Shown here piece by piece: positions 48,701-60,440 of a DNA stretch of 64,000 bases. The stretch comes from Lophius americanus (lineage: Eukaryota > Chordata > Actinopteri > Lophiiformes > Lophiidae): the NCBI GenBank assembly GCA_037951165.1, contig JBBDHG010000160.1, positions 62,001 to 126,000 of the forward strand, in the 5' to 3' direction. Within the stretch, counting starts at the first letter, position 1, and each line of letters begins with the position of its first letter. Position numbers and translations under genes: made by a program. The notes beneath the pieces were generated by a model that made no database searches, had not been told where the DNA came from, and saw nothing but the letters and a program-made list of their open reading frames with translations.

Positions 48701-49253
48701 AATGGTGCAGCAACAAATCTGACAAATAATCCCGGTGAAACGTTACACTTCTAACTTTGTATATCTAACAATTGTAATGTGAAGTTAGATTGACAGGAGA
48801 TCAATTGAAATTTACCGTTAACTTCAATAAAATCTACAGATATGAGCTGAAATATCGTTGGAAACATCTGGGAAAATATAAATGGACAACTAGAATCAAT
48901 GACGAGATTGAGATATTTAGTATTATAAGTTATATAAGATACTAAGTTATTAAATATTATCATATTTTTTATGTAGGTATTTCCCTTTTGGGTTGAAGTG
49001 AAGAAGGCTGATTCATCAGAATAACTAAATCTTATTTTATATTTTGGCATTGAAAGTTTCTTTTTTTCTAAAATGTAACATATATTTACATTTAAATTCT
49101 CCAAACATTTGAATGTATATCTGATGAAATGGATGTTAAATTAAGAATTCAATAGTTATGAGTTCAACTCTGTGAAAGATTGAAACAAAACCTGACAAAA
49201 AATGTCCAGAATGACAAATAATCTTGTGAAAAAAAGTCATGGAGCAATCACTC
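45703..49253. other. About 3.5 kb with no supportable gene or repeat
   Basis: The stretch 47035-47260 is more GC-rich and contains ggccgac and cggccgag words, suggesting a decayed transposon end that I cannot name. Remaining frames are short and overlapping. Confidence 0.3.
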
Positions 49254-49328
49254 ACGCACACACAAACACACAGACACACACACACACACGCACACACACA
49301 CACACGCACACACACACACACACACACA
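49254..49328. repeat. (CA)n microsatellite, interrupted
   Basis: CA units with CG and GA interruptions. Confidence 0.95.
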
Positions 49329-49583
49329 GCCCTATTTGGCCTGTTATCAACAGTACTTAGGTATTTACTCCCCCCTCCATCAACCTCTTTAGCTCCTGGT
49401 TTCAGTTTCTATCCCGCCCCAAATCCTCATCAGCTCCCTCCAAATCTCCCCTGTCCCATCCCCCATCATGCCTCACTGCATCCCGGCGCACCTCTGATTT
49501 TATTCCTCTCTCTAAAACAGCATGAATCGGCATTTCTTTACACCATAGAGTATTCCACCACGTCTGTTTAACCTTTCAGTTTT

Positions 49584-49712
49584 CATACACCTGCACACCT
49601 GTCATACACCTGCACACCTGTCGTACACCTGCACACCTGTCGTACATCTGCACACCTGTCGTACACCTGCACACCTGTCGTACATCTGCACACCTGTCGT
49701 ACATCTGCACAA
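49584..49712. repeat. 19-bp minisatellite, about 7 copies
   Basis: Unit cgtacacctgcacacctgt with c/t variation (acacctg or acatctg). Immediately followed by an AAT repeat. Confidence 0.93.
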
Positions 49713-49730
49713 ATGCATTCCACAAAAAGC

Positions 49731-49754
49731 AATAATAATAATAATAATAATAAT
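49731..49754. repeat. (AAT)n microsatellite
   Basis: About eight AAT units. Confidence 0.93.
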
Positions 49755-50467
49755 CATAATCATTGAAATAAGTTGTTAATGCACAAAAAGAACGCCTAAA
49801 ACGATCTGACAACTCATCAAAATAATCAGATTATAAATAATATCCAAGATTTTGATTCATTTAAAACATTTAATCTCTGTCAAAGAACATTATTGCTTTT
49901 TATGAAGCTGAAAAATTGTCCAGAAAATTATTTTAATTAAAATCATTCAATCTTTGTCAAAGAGCAATATTCAAAGATTATTAACTCCACGCACCAACGC
50001 ACACAAAGATGTGTGAGCCTCTTTATCTTTGTACAAAAACTAATAAGAAGCTAAATCTTAAGTTTTAACTGAGAGTTCTTATCGGCCCTAAAACTTTTTT
50101 TCATTTACATTTAAATTTATTCACGCAGGTATATTTTATTGACTTCTTCTCATGGACTCAGATGAAATGTCATAAAGTTGTTTGAACGTTATGTCTGCTG
50201 GATAGTCTGAATGACGATAAAGAAAGTCTAACAAAGTTAAACTAAAGAAAGAAAAATGTTCTATGCAAAAGTTAAAATTGTATAAATTCGGTGACTAATT
50301 CTTCAGACGCAGTCTGAGTCTCTTATTTGGACGCTACACTTATCGACGCATTTAATTACGCCGCAGTTTTTGGGTTGGGTCGCAGACGAAGGTCAGGTTA
50401 AAAAAAACAAAAAACGCTGCACAGTGATGTCATCATAACGTCTCATGAGGTCTCGTCTCACGCAGAC

Positions 50468-50468
<1 letters not shown>
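49755..50468. other. No feature seen
   Basis: AT-rich unique sequence; the word aatctttgtcaaagagcaat near 49948 is a near repeat of 49871-49890. Confidence 0.4.

Positions 50469-50540
<72 letters not shown>
50469..50540. repeat. (CT)36 microsatellite
   Basis: Uninterrupted pyrimidine tract of 72 bases, able to form triplex DNA. Confidence 0.97.
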
Positions 50541-50544
<4 letters not shown>

Positions 50545-50867
50545 CCTATGTCTCTCTATCACAGTCCACGGCAGTGACCCGGTTTCTCAGAGGGTCCAGA
50601 GAAAAACAAACACTCACCTTCATCCTTTGTTTAAACAGACATGGATGAACTGTGTGTTCAGTGTTTGTAGGTTCAGTCTCAGATGAACATCATGAGTCTT
50701 CATCCCTTTTTTTTTACGTTTTTTAGAGATCTCAGCGCCGCCAAGATGACCCTTCTCTCTGAGACGCCATTGTTGGTTCACGTTGGTCATTCTGCTCATG
50801 TGAGTGACATAAACATATAAATATACGCGCCTTTCTTCCAGGAAACAATAAATACGCTTCTTTTTAC

Positions 50868-51198
50868 TATTTATATCTCCGAAAAGTTGGTAATATTATG
50901 GAATTAATCAAATATTATGGAAAAATCAAAGCAATAGATGAAAAACTAATCTAATCATTTTCATATTTTTAGAATTATTGAATTTTATACCCTGATAGAC
51001 CTCAGTACGAGGAAGAAGTGAATTGATTTTTGGAAGGTTTGGTTGTATATTTCTGACAATAGGGGGAGCTTTATCTCCGAAAAATCATCGGACCATAATT
51101 TCTCTAATTCACATCTAATTCTAGGATTTCAATCAGGGGTTTGCTTGTACAACACAGGGGATTTGGGGGCTTTTCTCCAGGATACAGCTTTTGCCGTA
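50868..51198 (+). mobile_element. Unnamed TIR-bearing repeat, copy E (short, both ends)
   Basis: The left end tatatctccgaaaagtt at 50872-50888 is answered by ggcttttctccaggata at 51168-51184. Inside are 'ccctgatagacctcagtacg' near 50990, 'agggggagcttt' near 51061 and cttgtacaacacagggga at 51144-51161, in the same order as copy A, but the middle (about 270 bp including the caaatttggtgc block) is absent. This pattern, ends kept and middle lost, is typical of nonautonomous DNA transposons. Confidence 0.65.
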
Positions 51199-52424
51199 AG
51201 TGATGACGGGTAAGCGTAGTTCCCGCTGCCATCAACCATGAGAGTAGCAAACACACCCCATTTTCTGCCCCGTATTTTCCTTTAGGATATTAAAATCTGA
51301 AACGAAAAGGTAAAATCTTAATGCGGAGGATTTTTTAGTGACTGTCAAGGGCCTGAAAATGTTCTGCGAAACCACCTGAAATGGGACTGAGGAGATTTGT
51401 GACGTCAATTAGCCGTTTAAAGTAATAAATCCACCCATTAATGCAGATCCACGCTAAAATTCTGAGCGTTCTTTAAAACGTAGACCACCTTCTGTATAAG
51501 AGTCCAGAGCAGGTGACGTGAAAGGAGAATGAGGACAGAAATGAGGATGAAGAGGAGAAAGAAGAGGGGGGAGGCCCAAGCATTAAAGAACCTCACATAG
51601 CTTGTGCTCTAATGAGATTTAGATGCCTTGAATTCTCTGTAGTAGGTAGATTTTTCATGCGAGTTGACATTCTGCCGTCGTCTATCCCATGAAGAAGACA
51701 GAAATCTCCAAAAACAGCTCGTCAACTTCGAAGGCTTCAAAGGTTAACTACATGAGATTAGGTCCAGAGGTCAGAAGAGAGGTCGTGACGGGGAGGTCAG
51801 AAACTGTGGGACATTGACTTCCAATCTGAATCCAGTCAGAGCTCAGACAGGCGGCGGTGGCGGCGGCGGCAGCGTCTTGAGGTCTGATGGCTTTCTAATC
51901 AATAACACAAGAAACCCAGTTAAACCCACCACAGAGGTTTTGTCTTCACTTCCTTCTGTCCCAACGAGTCTCATGTAATCATGGTTCAACATACCGTGTA
52001 ATTTCCACACAAAACTCTCTCTCTTAAAATGACTAAACCCATTTATATCATTTGCAGAGTTGTGTATTTATATTAATCAAAAAATATTTCCTACAATTGA
52101 ATTGTGTTTCCCATATGGTTCAAATTTCTACGTTGGAAAACCGTTTTCCTAACGTCTGGATTTTTTTTCTTCTACATATAAAACACGTTTCATATTACCG
52201 GTGCTGCCCAGATGATTCTCTGAGCAAATTGAATCCTACTTGATTTCCAGACAGTCTGAGTCCAATACAGATCAAGGTCCCAGAACAGAATTCTGATCCA
52301 ATTGTTGAGAAGTGTAGAATTGGGAGCAAGTCAGCCCAAAACCTCCACAGTATCAAACTTGCACTAGACTTTCTGTCTCACTCTTGGATGACCAGAGTGT
52401 CATCCATCTAGAACCGGGACCTTT
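51199..52424. other. No gene; short GGC repeat
   Basis: A (GGC)n-like run of about 23 bases lies at 51851-51873. Nothing else recognised. Confidence 0.35.
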
Positions 52425-53225
52425 TCCTAAGTTTCTGCCTAGGAAATAGAAGTTCTTCGTTGCACCAAATGCTTCTTCAAGAGATAAGATCTGAGACCCG
52501 ATCTGTAACGCTCTAACTCTACGTCACACACCGGTTTTGTGAATTGGAATTGAATCAGCTCAAGGTCTCTGCTGGTTAAAGTTGTTTTTTATGTTTGCCA
52601 CTGTTGCCAAGTTAGTTGTAAATAAGAGCCGGGCGATTCATTTTCAAAAAGATTCCGATCTTTATTCAGACGCGTAATCGATCTGATTTCTGTTATATCA
52701 CAGGCAGAAACAGGAAAGGTAGATTGTTGTCTCTCCTAAACTCCTTCTTCAGTTCTATCTTTTGGCTTTAAACAAATTTATATCTCTGTTGTTTCGTGAA
52801 GGCTACTCATCTCTTTCTCCCATAGCTCCTGCTGTGGGAGGTAGTCTGTTTGGAGGAAATACACAAGGATGAAATTGGCCAAAACATATTAACGATAAAT
52901 CCAGAATCTATTTATTTTTGTTCTCCCTTAGCCAGAGAGATTGGGGACCTGCTCCAAGGTTTCTGCCTGGTAAAAGGCAGTTTTTCCTTGCCACTGTTGC
53001 CAAGTGTGTGCTCATGGGATAAAGTCTGGGAATGGATCGGTAAAGGCCTGACCCCAGCAGATAACCTGAGCCCAACATCAATCCTGATCCAGGTCAAAGA
53101 CCAGATTTCGGTCGTCCAAAAACGTCTGCAGTGTAAAAGCAGCATGAGACTTTTCCTCTGCTCTGGTGTTTCTGCCTGAGGGAAGACAGTTTTCCCTCAC
53201 TACTACGACCAAGTGATTGCTTAAG
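52425..53225 (+). repeat. Local cluster of four diverged copies of one teleost repeat motif
   Basis: The best copy, about 52955-53015, reads 'aaggtttctgcctggtaaaa', 'ggcagtttttccttgccact', 'gttgccaagtgtgtgctc'. Weaker copies start near 52430, 52560 and 53168. I know this motif as a frequent fish repeat. Four copies within 0.8 kb suggest an old element with internal repeats or local duplication. A 109-codon frame at 52850-53179 lies inside it and is not taken as a gene. Confidence 0.5.
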
Positions 53226-53882
53226 GGAATTTTTTTACGACTGGATCGCCTCAACGTACCCAATAATCTGGGTCAAACATCAACCCGGACTAAATATCCA
53301 CGCCAGATTCCTCCTGCGACTGTCCGATAGGATGAATGGTGGAGAATTCTCCCGTACTCTGAGCACCGCCCTCACTCCTGTTCCTGCTTATACCGCTCAG
53401 CAACTTATTGCATTATCCTGTTTGAACATCTAGGAGCTGGAATTCGACACATGTGGAAGTTTATGAACAGAGACAGAACATTTGTCTGCTTTAGACTGAG
53501 GATAACTGAAAATAGCCCAGAATTCAGACTCGACCCCGGTTGAGTCTTCGCCAGTTTGTTTCATTCATTTATTCGCTGTCAGCCTTGAGAGAGGCTTTTA
53601 TTACCGTGACTGTAACGACACACCTCTGCTGGCTGACACACATCACGCAAAGTACCGTTCTTTCCTTCACCCCACACAGTCATCCCTCAGCGAAGCATTT
53701 TTTTAACTGTGGAGTGTCGGTCAGGGCCGCCATGACTGACGGGGGGGGGTCTCTGCTTCTGGCTGGATTTTAAATTAAAGGCGAATGAGTTTTTCAGGGG
53801 TTCAAACGGTGTCCAGAATCCAGAGGCGGGGATTTGATATGAAGTTTGATGTTTCCTGTGACTGAGCTGATGTTCGCCTACA

Positions 53883-55362
53883 GTCTGTAAGTGTGTAAGT
53901 GTGTAAGTGTGTAAGTGTGTAAGTGTGTAAGTGTGTAAGTGTGTAAGTGTGTAAGTGTGTAAGTGTGTAAGTGTGTAAGTGTGTAAGTGTGTAAGTCTGT
54001 AAGTGTGTAAGTGTGTAAGTGTGTAAGTGTGTAAGTGTGTAAGTGTGTAAGTGTGTAAATGTGTAAGTGTGTAAGTCTGTAAGTGTGTAAGTGTGTAAGT
54101 GTGTAAGAGTGTAAGTGTGTAAGTGTGTAAGTGTGTAAGTGTGTAAGTGTGTAAGTGTGTAAGTCTGTAAGTGTGTAAGTGTGTAAGTGTGTAAGTGTGT
54201 AAGTCTGTAAGTGTGTAAGTGTGTAAGTGTGTAAGTCTGTAAGTGTGTAAGTGTGTAAGTCTGTAAGTGTGTAAATGTGTAAGTGTGTAAGTGTGTAAGT
54301 GTGTAAGTCTGTAGGTGTGTAGGTGTGTAAGTGTGTAAGTGTGTAAGTGTGTAAGTGTGTAAGTGTGTAAGTGTGTAAGTCTGTAAGTGTGTAAGTGTGT
54401 AAGTCTGTAAGTGTGTAAGTGTGTAAGTGTGTAAATGTGTAAGTGTGTAAGTGTGTAAGTGTGTAAGTGTGTAAGTGTATAAGTGTGTAAGTGTGTAAGT
54501 GTGTAAGTGTGTAAGTGTGTAAGTGTGTAAGTCTGTAAGTGTGTAAGTGTGTAAGTCTGTAAGTGTGTAAGTCTGTAAGTGTGTAAGTGTGTAAGTGTGT
54601 AAATGTGTAAGTGTGTAAGTGTGTAAGTGTGTAAGTGTGTAAGTGTGTAAGTGTGTAAGTGTGTAAATGTGTAAGTGTGTAAGTCTGTAAGTGTGTAAGT
54701 GTGTAAGTCTGTAAGTGTGTAAGTGTGTAAGTGTGTAAATGTGTAAGTGTGTAAGTGTGTAAGTGTGTAAGTGTGTAAGTGTATAAGTGTGTAAGTGTGT
54801 AAGTGTGTAAGTGTGTAAGTGTGTAAGTGTGTAAGTGTGTAAGTCTGTAAGTGTGTAAGTGTGTAAGTGTGTAAGTGTGTAAGTGTGTAAATGTGTAAGT
54901 GTGTAAGTCTGTAAGTCTGTAAGTGTGTAAGTCTGTAAGTGTGTAAGTGTGTAAGTGTGTAAATGTGTAAGTGTGTAAGTGTGTAAGTGTGTAAGTGTGT
55001 AAGTGTGTAAGTGTGTAAGTCTGTAAGTCTGTAAGTCTGTAAGTGTGTAAGTCTGTAAGTCTGTAAGTGTGTAAGTGTGTAAGTGTGTAAGTGTGTAAAT
55101 GTGTAAGTGTGTAAGTGTGTAAGTGTGTAAGTGTGTAAGTGTGTAAATGTGTAAGTGTGTAAGTGTGTAAGTGTGTAAGTGTGTAAGTGTGTAAGTGTGT
55201 AAGTGTGTAAGTGTGTAAGTGTGTAAGTGTGTAAGTGTGTAAGTGTGTAAGTGTGTAAGTGTGTAAGTGTGTAAGTGTGTAAGTGTGTAAGTGTGTAAGT
55301 GTGTAAGTGTGTAGGTGTGTAAGTGTGTAAGTGTGTAAGTGTGTAAGTGTGTAAGTGTGTAG
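53883..55362 (+). repeat. (TAAGTGTG)n octanucleotide array, about 185 units
   Basis: About 1.48 kb of 8-bp units. Variants are single substitutions: TAAGTCTG (many), TAAATGTG (ten, at 54059, 54275, 54435, 54603, 54667, 54739, 54891, 54963, 55099 and 55147), TAAGTGTA (54479, 54783), TAGGTGTG (54314, 54322, 55314) and one TAAGAGTG. All sampled variants keep the same phase modulo 8, so no partial-unit insertion or deletion is visible. The reverse complement has no stop in any frame, giving two spurious His/Thr/Leu/Tyr frames of 574 and 615 codons. Confidence 0.97.
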
Positions 55363-55464
55363 TCGGGGTTTTCATGTAAATCTGACTCAAGCTGGGATTT
55401 ATTTTTCCACTGATGGATCCAAAGTGACAGTTCCACCTCTGACCTGACTGCAGGAACCAAGATG

Positions 55465-55467
<3 letters not shown>

Positions 55468-55514
<47 letters not shown>

Positions 55515-55522
55515 CACACACA
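55468..55522. repeat. (AC)n microsatellite
   Basis: About 27 AC units with one AA interruption, 105 bp from the octamer array. Confidence 0.95.
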
Positions 55523-55604
55523 GCATTTACTCAAGTGCTGTTATTTAGGTGCAATTTTGAGGTCATTTTGCAACTACCTCTTCTCCATTTCAGACAACTA
55601 TTCA

Positions 55605-55740
55605 TACTCACAGGCAATTTAGAGTCACCGATTCACATATATTACATGTTTCGGAACAGTGGGAGGAGAGAGGAGCGACCGCAGAGAACCCACGCAAACA
55701 CGTGGAGAAGATGCAAACGCCACACAGAGTGGACTTGAGG
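55605..55740 (-). repeat. Widespread teleost repeat, inverted partial copy
   Basis: 'ggcaatttagagtcaccgat', 'tacatgtttcggaacagtgg', 'gagaacccacgcaaacacgt' and 'ggagaagatgcaaacgccac' follow the canonical order, as at 32250-32490. Confidence 0.6.
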
Positions 55741-56659
55741 GCCAGTTCTACATAGAAACATAGGTATGAATAGTTTTGTTGTTGTTTCACTGTGGATTCT
55801 TTGTTGTATTTTTAAGCGTGTGATTGGCTGCTACTTGAACACACCACCAATGGTTTATCCTGGAGTCATCGGGGGTTTTGGGTCTCCTGTGAAGCCCAGT
55901 TTTTCGTGGGCTTTGCTGAGAGGGTGACCTGCGAACCCGTCTCAGCTCACCTCAAGTGGCTTGCACTCTGATCTCCACCCATCTCTGGTGGAGATCCCAC
56001 TATGTTCCTGATTCCTTGCCCCCTACCTCTCTAGTACCTCCCTGATCTTCTCCTCCACTGTTAGCCCTCCTAAGATCAGGTACATGGACTATGTCTGGTC
56101 TCAATAAGGAACGGTTTATGCGCCGTTGTAAGTTAATTACATCTGCGTCCTAGTTAGTTACTGTATTTCATTTTGTATAAACATCCAGACCATAATATGC
56201 AGTACTCAAATGGAGAACCGCTCTGCAGGTGGAGAGTACGACCCAGACGGTGTTTCCAATAATGACGTGGCAGATATTTCTGTAGAAGTGGCTCGTTGTT
56301 TGACAAAAGTTTTTACAGATTTTCCTCTGATGAGCTGACTTTCCTCTACACAAGAAGAAAACATTAGAAATGCGGCATGTGAAAGTTTGCGTTGTATTCG
56401 TTTTGAATACGGTATCAGAATTGTGAAGATGAAACAATTACGTATCATTTTTCAGCCATTTTTGTTTCGTATAGGAATCGCTGTTTAACACTTTAAACGC
56501 GTATTTTGTTCCGCTATTTCACATTTCCTACGTTCAAACATTCAAGCAGACGTTCGCTCGAGGTCATGTACAGAAAAAATAGGAAAAGTGTTGCAAGAAT
56601 GGACCGATCGTGGACCAATCAGACATGATCAGGCATCATGTGATCAGCATTTCTGAGGA
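55741..56659. other. No feature seen
   Basis: Unique sequence; minus-strand frames at 56168-56448 have no domain. Confidence 0.35.
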
Positions 56660-56835
56660 GCAGTTGGCAGCCCTCCTGAACGGTCTTGGGGGCAGGTTGG
56701 AGTTCAAGGTCTTGCTCAGGGACCCCTACAACATGTGGACTGTCAAAGTTAGGATCAAACTAACTTTCACGACCAATCTTCCAATTTGGGGGGCGACCGC
56801 TCTTCCTCCTGAGCTACAGCCGCCCCAATGGATTG
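56660..56835 (+). repeat. Teleost-type interspersed repeat fragment
   Basis: 'ggtcttgctcagggacccct', 'acaacatgtggactg', 'ctcttcctcctgagctacag' and 'ccgcccc' match the distal half of the repeat at 11465-11625. The 78-codon frame across it is not a gene. Confidence 0.55.
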
Positions 56836-59215
56836 GATCCCTCTAGGTGGGAAAATCACCTCTAGAAACTGACTTTATCGACCTATTATTCATGTTTTAT
56901 GCTCTTATAATGGATTTAATTCAGCCCAGCCAGGTAACTGGAGGTAAAAACACGTATTGGAATAATATGTGGTTTAATGAAATCTTCAGTTATTCCAGTT
57001 GGGACTCTTCCTTGAGGAGAACTTCTCATTCTTGACTAGGATTAATAAGAATCTAATAAAACACATTACTGTGAGAAAACTTTGCACCTCCTCCGTTGGA
57101 TCTGTGGATGAAACCGGGCTAGATTCTGTTTGTTGGACTGTAATCGACACCTGATGTGTGCTCGACTGTTTGAGGAGGAACGTCTCCATGGAGTCAAACA
57201 CCAAATCTCTTCCATGATTCCAGAATCCTTTCCTTGAGCACAAAAAAAAAGAAAAAAGAACGAGTTCTGTAACTCTGCTTGTAGTTTTAAATTCCTCCTA
57301 CGTGTGGAAACTAAAGTAAAATAAAATTGACTGGCTTCTCTTTCCCGGATAATCTAATTTTCTCTTCCTCCCCCCCCCTCTGATCTGACTGCGGGGCCAG
57401 AGTGCAAATGATTCACAGAGAGAGAAAGAAGATCCAAAAGGCTTTGAGATCATAAAACGCTCGCTCCCTCTTGTACACCCCGTGGCTCAGCTCACACCCT
57501 CTGACGGCAGCGTCCAAATGAAATCCTGGCGCTCGCCAGAAACGGAGATTTATTCCTCTTTCAGTGACTCCGTTTTGAAGGAGGACTGATCATGGAAGAA
57601 AATGGTTGCTCATGCTTATGCTCCCAAAGTCCGATGATCCAAAAGGTCGATGTTTCTCTGATTAAAAACGGTTCTCAGTTTCCCCCTTCAACACCTACAT
57701 GTCCTAGGGTCTTACTTTGCCCTGGCTATGCCATCTAGATGTCCATAATGCCGTTGGGCATTATGGGAGATGCTAAGTGCTAAAATACGCTTAAGCCTGA
57801 CTAAGCTAAGTCGTAAGCTAAACGCTAACTTTGCAACTTAGCACTAACTAGGGGGTTTAATGGGTAGCTGGAGAGCTAACATCATGTAGCACAAGCAGAG
57901 ACAGGGATGGTATTCTCGTATCACTCCTTCACTCTTTTACTTTCTACCACATGATTTCTAAGTTGTTTCACTATGGCTACTAATCACTTTCACCCGTAAC
58001 GACGTGGAGGAGGCCCACACTGGAGAACAGGTAACCGGCCAAAGCCTGGTTGGGTTTGTTACTTTTTTAGCGTCAAATCCTCCTGTAGTAGCCGAGATTA
58101 AAATAAGAAGGACCTCCTGTGAAGGTTAAAACTACTGGAAACTACAGACGGAAATCGGATGGATTTGGACTTAGTTCTGGATTTAGAGTCTAATGAAGCA
58201 GCTCATCAATGGTGAGAATCCCGTTTAAGTATAATTATAAACGATGATGTTATGTTTGTGTTTGATGGTGTTTAAACACCACCTATAAGGGCACAGAGCC
58301 AAAAACAGACACTTTTACAGTCGTTTACTCTAAGGTTCTAGTGTTCCCCAGGTCTAGGGTTAGGAATATTCGACCCAAACAAAATAGGACCATTATTGAA
58401 AACACTGGACCCTAGAACTATGGAACCATGTGACCAGTTAGGAGATCCCAGGACCCTGATTAAATTATTCAGACTTTATCCAATTAAAACAAAAACTGTG
58501 GACCTCATATTACCTTTTAAAGGACCGACTGAAGGTCTTTTAAAGGACCGACTGGGTCTCTTCGACTGATACATGTGTTTCAGAGAAGAGACCCATCCTA
58601 GTTATTTCCTGATGGGTGACACTCGTAAATGAACAAGCTGTGAATAAACTCTGTCTGAACAGCCCTTGATATTATGGGATAAAGACAGAAACCTCCATTA
58701 TTTGTTGGCTCGGGGGGAATTTGCACCAAGTCCACCTGGGGCACCTCATTCTGACACAGGTCATTGAACTCATCATCGCTGCTAAGATGTGTCTGGAGTC
58801 TAAAATAGCCTAAGTAATGATTCTGAAAGCCCAAGACAAGATTGAACGCCATGGCCAGTTTGTTCTGAATTTAAAATTAGCTCCAGACGTGTTTCATCAA
58901 TTAATAACAACTTTAAACATTTATATATTGCCTACGCTGACATAAAATCAGAAAAGATATAGTGGAATTTTCCTGTTGTCCCCATAAGGTGTTTATTTTT
59001 AGACCCTTTTCATTCTCAGTATAAATAAAACTTAAATCCAGTATTGTTTAGATTCCGTTAATCACCTGTTTTAGGATAAATTTAGGTTTTACAATGTTGG
59101 TCGGACTCATTTTACTACATGAACACTGAAAAAAAACATAGAGATGGGACTCAGAAGTTTCCACAGTGTTAAAACTAACTTCTTGAACTAACTATGTGAT
59201 GGCATATAACATATA
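56836..59215. other. About 2.4 kb with no gene
   Basis: Small items only: a 10-bp perfect hairpin at 57743-57766, gctaagc-rich simple sequence around 57770-57850, and an 18-bp direct duplication cttttaaaggaccgactg at about 58513 and 58537. Confidence 0.35.
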
Positions 59216-59699
59216 TACCAGTCAGCCATAACATTATAACCACTGACAGGTTAAGTCAGAATAACATTGATTATCTTCTAACCACTAAATCTGTCAGATG
59301 GTGGGAAATATTAGGCAGCAAGTAAAGGATATGTCCTGAAGTACAGGAACATTGCCGAGGCTCAATTCTGTTCTGGGGGAGGGAAGACTATCCCGTATTG
59401 TCCGATCCGACAGAAGAGATACTGTAGTACAAATTACTGGAAAGTTAATGGTGGTGCTGGTAGACAGCCACAGAGCGGTCAGAGTGACCATGCTGACATG
59501 AATGCACCTCTAATGGGCGTGTCAGCATTACAACGGGACAACGGCATCATTGACGAAGACGAGTGAATCCCATTTCCTTTGACATTATGTCAATTCTTTT
59601 TGGGAAGAGGTCAAGCTGGGAGAAGCAGTTTGATGTTCTGAAGAGTTCTGCGTGGAAACGGCATTAGGCAAGTGGTTTTAATGTAATGGCTGACCGGTA
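59216..59699 (+). mobile_element. Tc1-like transposon deletion derivative with both TIRs and TA sites
   Basis: The ends taccagtcagccataacatt (59216 on) and its inverted partner ending at 59699 agree at 26 of 29 positions, and both sides are flanked by tata, as expected for TA-targeting Tc1/mariner elements. A piece of the transposase survives on +: VRSDRRDTVVQITGKLMV, then AVRV.ML. The N-terminus and catalytic core are missing, so it cannot move itself. Size 484 bp, against about 1.5 kb for full elements. Confidence 0.85.
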
Positions 59700-60403
59700 T
59701 ATATCCCAAAATTGATACATGTAATGTTTTGGTCTTGGCAAATCTGTTGGTTTGCAGCTACTGACAGACATGAGATCATTTCAGCCCTGCCTTAGTTGAA
59801 AAGTAGCAGGAAGAACTTCAACCGTCGTCAACGGGAGTGAATATTATTTTTTGCCAAAGATCTATGAGTTCCTTCCAGATTATCTCAGTCTGCTGAATTC
59901 TGAAGAACACGTCTTTCCGACGGTCCCTGTCTGGTTTTCATTTGCCGATGCCTCCATTCTCCTCATTACTCAACGTGACGCCGACCTCGGCCCGACACGC
60001 CGCCGTCCAACCCACGATCTCACATTTCCCCGGAGGTTACAACCCCATTACGGAGGTCCGGGCGAGACACCATCCGTCAGAGGAGAAGCAGGAGGACGGG
60101 GGGGGTTTCAGTCCTCGCGGAGACGTAAAAACAAACAAAAGCAGCATATATATATCAGCTCACGCCAGAGAAGAAGCTTTTAAGGTGCGGAGCGGTGAGA
60201 TAAATCGTCCAGGGAGGTTGGCGTCCGTTTGAGTTTACCCAGCAGACGTGATTAAAGTGAAATCCCGTTCCGCATGTTGTACCACTGACCTTGTTCCACA
60301 TTAACCTGGGAGGGTGCAGAGAGCCGTCAGCGCAGAGATGAAGACTAATCTAAATAAAGACGCAGACTTTTCTATGACTTAAAACAAGACCTGTTGTGCA
60401 AAA

Positions 60404-60440
60404 GAGAAGAAGAAGAAGAAGAGGGAGAAGAAGAAGAGGG
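60404..60440. repeat. (GAA)n repeat, interrupted
   Basis: GAA units split by gagg interruptions. Confidence 0.9.

Noticed and set aside
52850..53179. 109-codon plus-strand frame
   Set aside because: It lies within a cluster of interspersed repeat copies and its translation shows no domain.
53883..55362. Octamer array as telomere-like sequence
   Set aside because: TAAGTGTG is not the vertebrate TTAGGG repeat and no TTAGGG run is nearby.
53687..55534. Two minus-strand frames of 615 and 574 codons with HTYTLTHL-like repeats
   Set aside because: They are the stop-free reverse complement of the TAAGTGTG array, which has no stop in any minus frame; flanks show no splice or coding signal.
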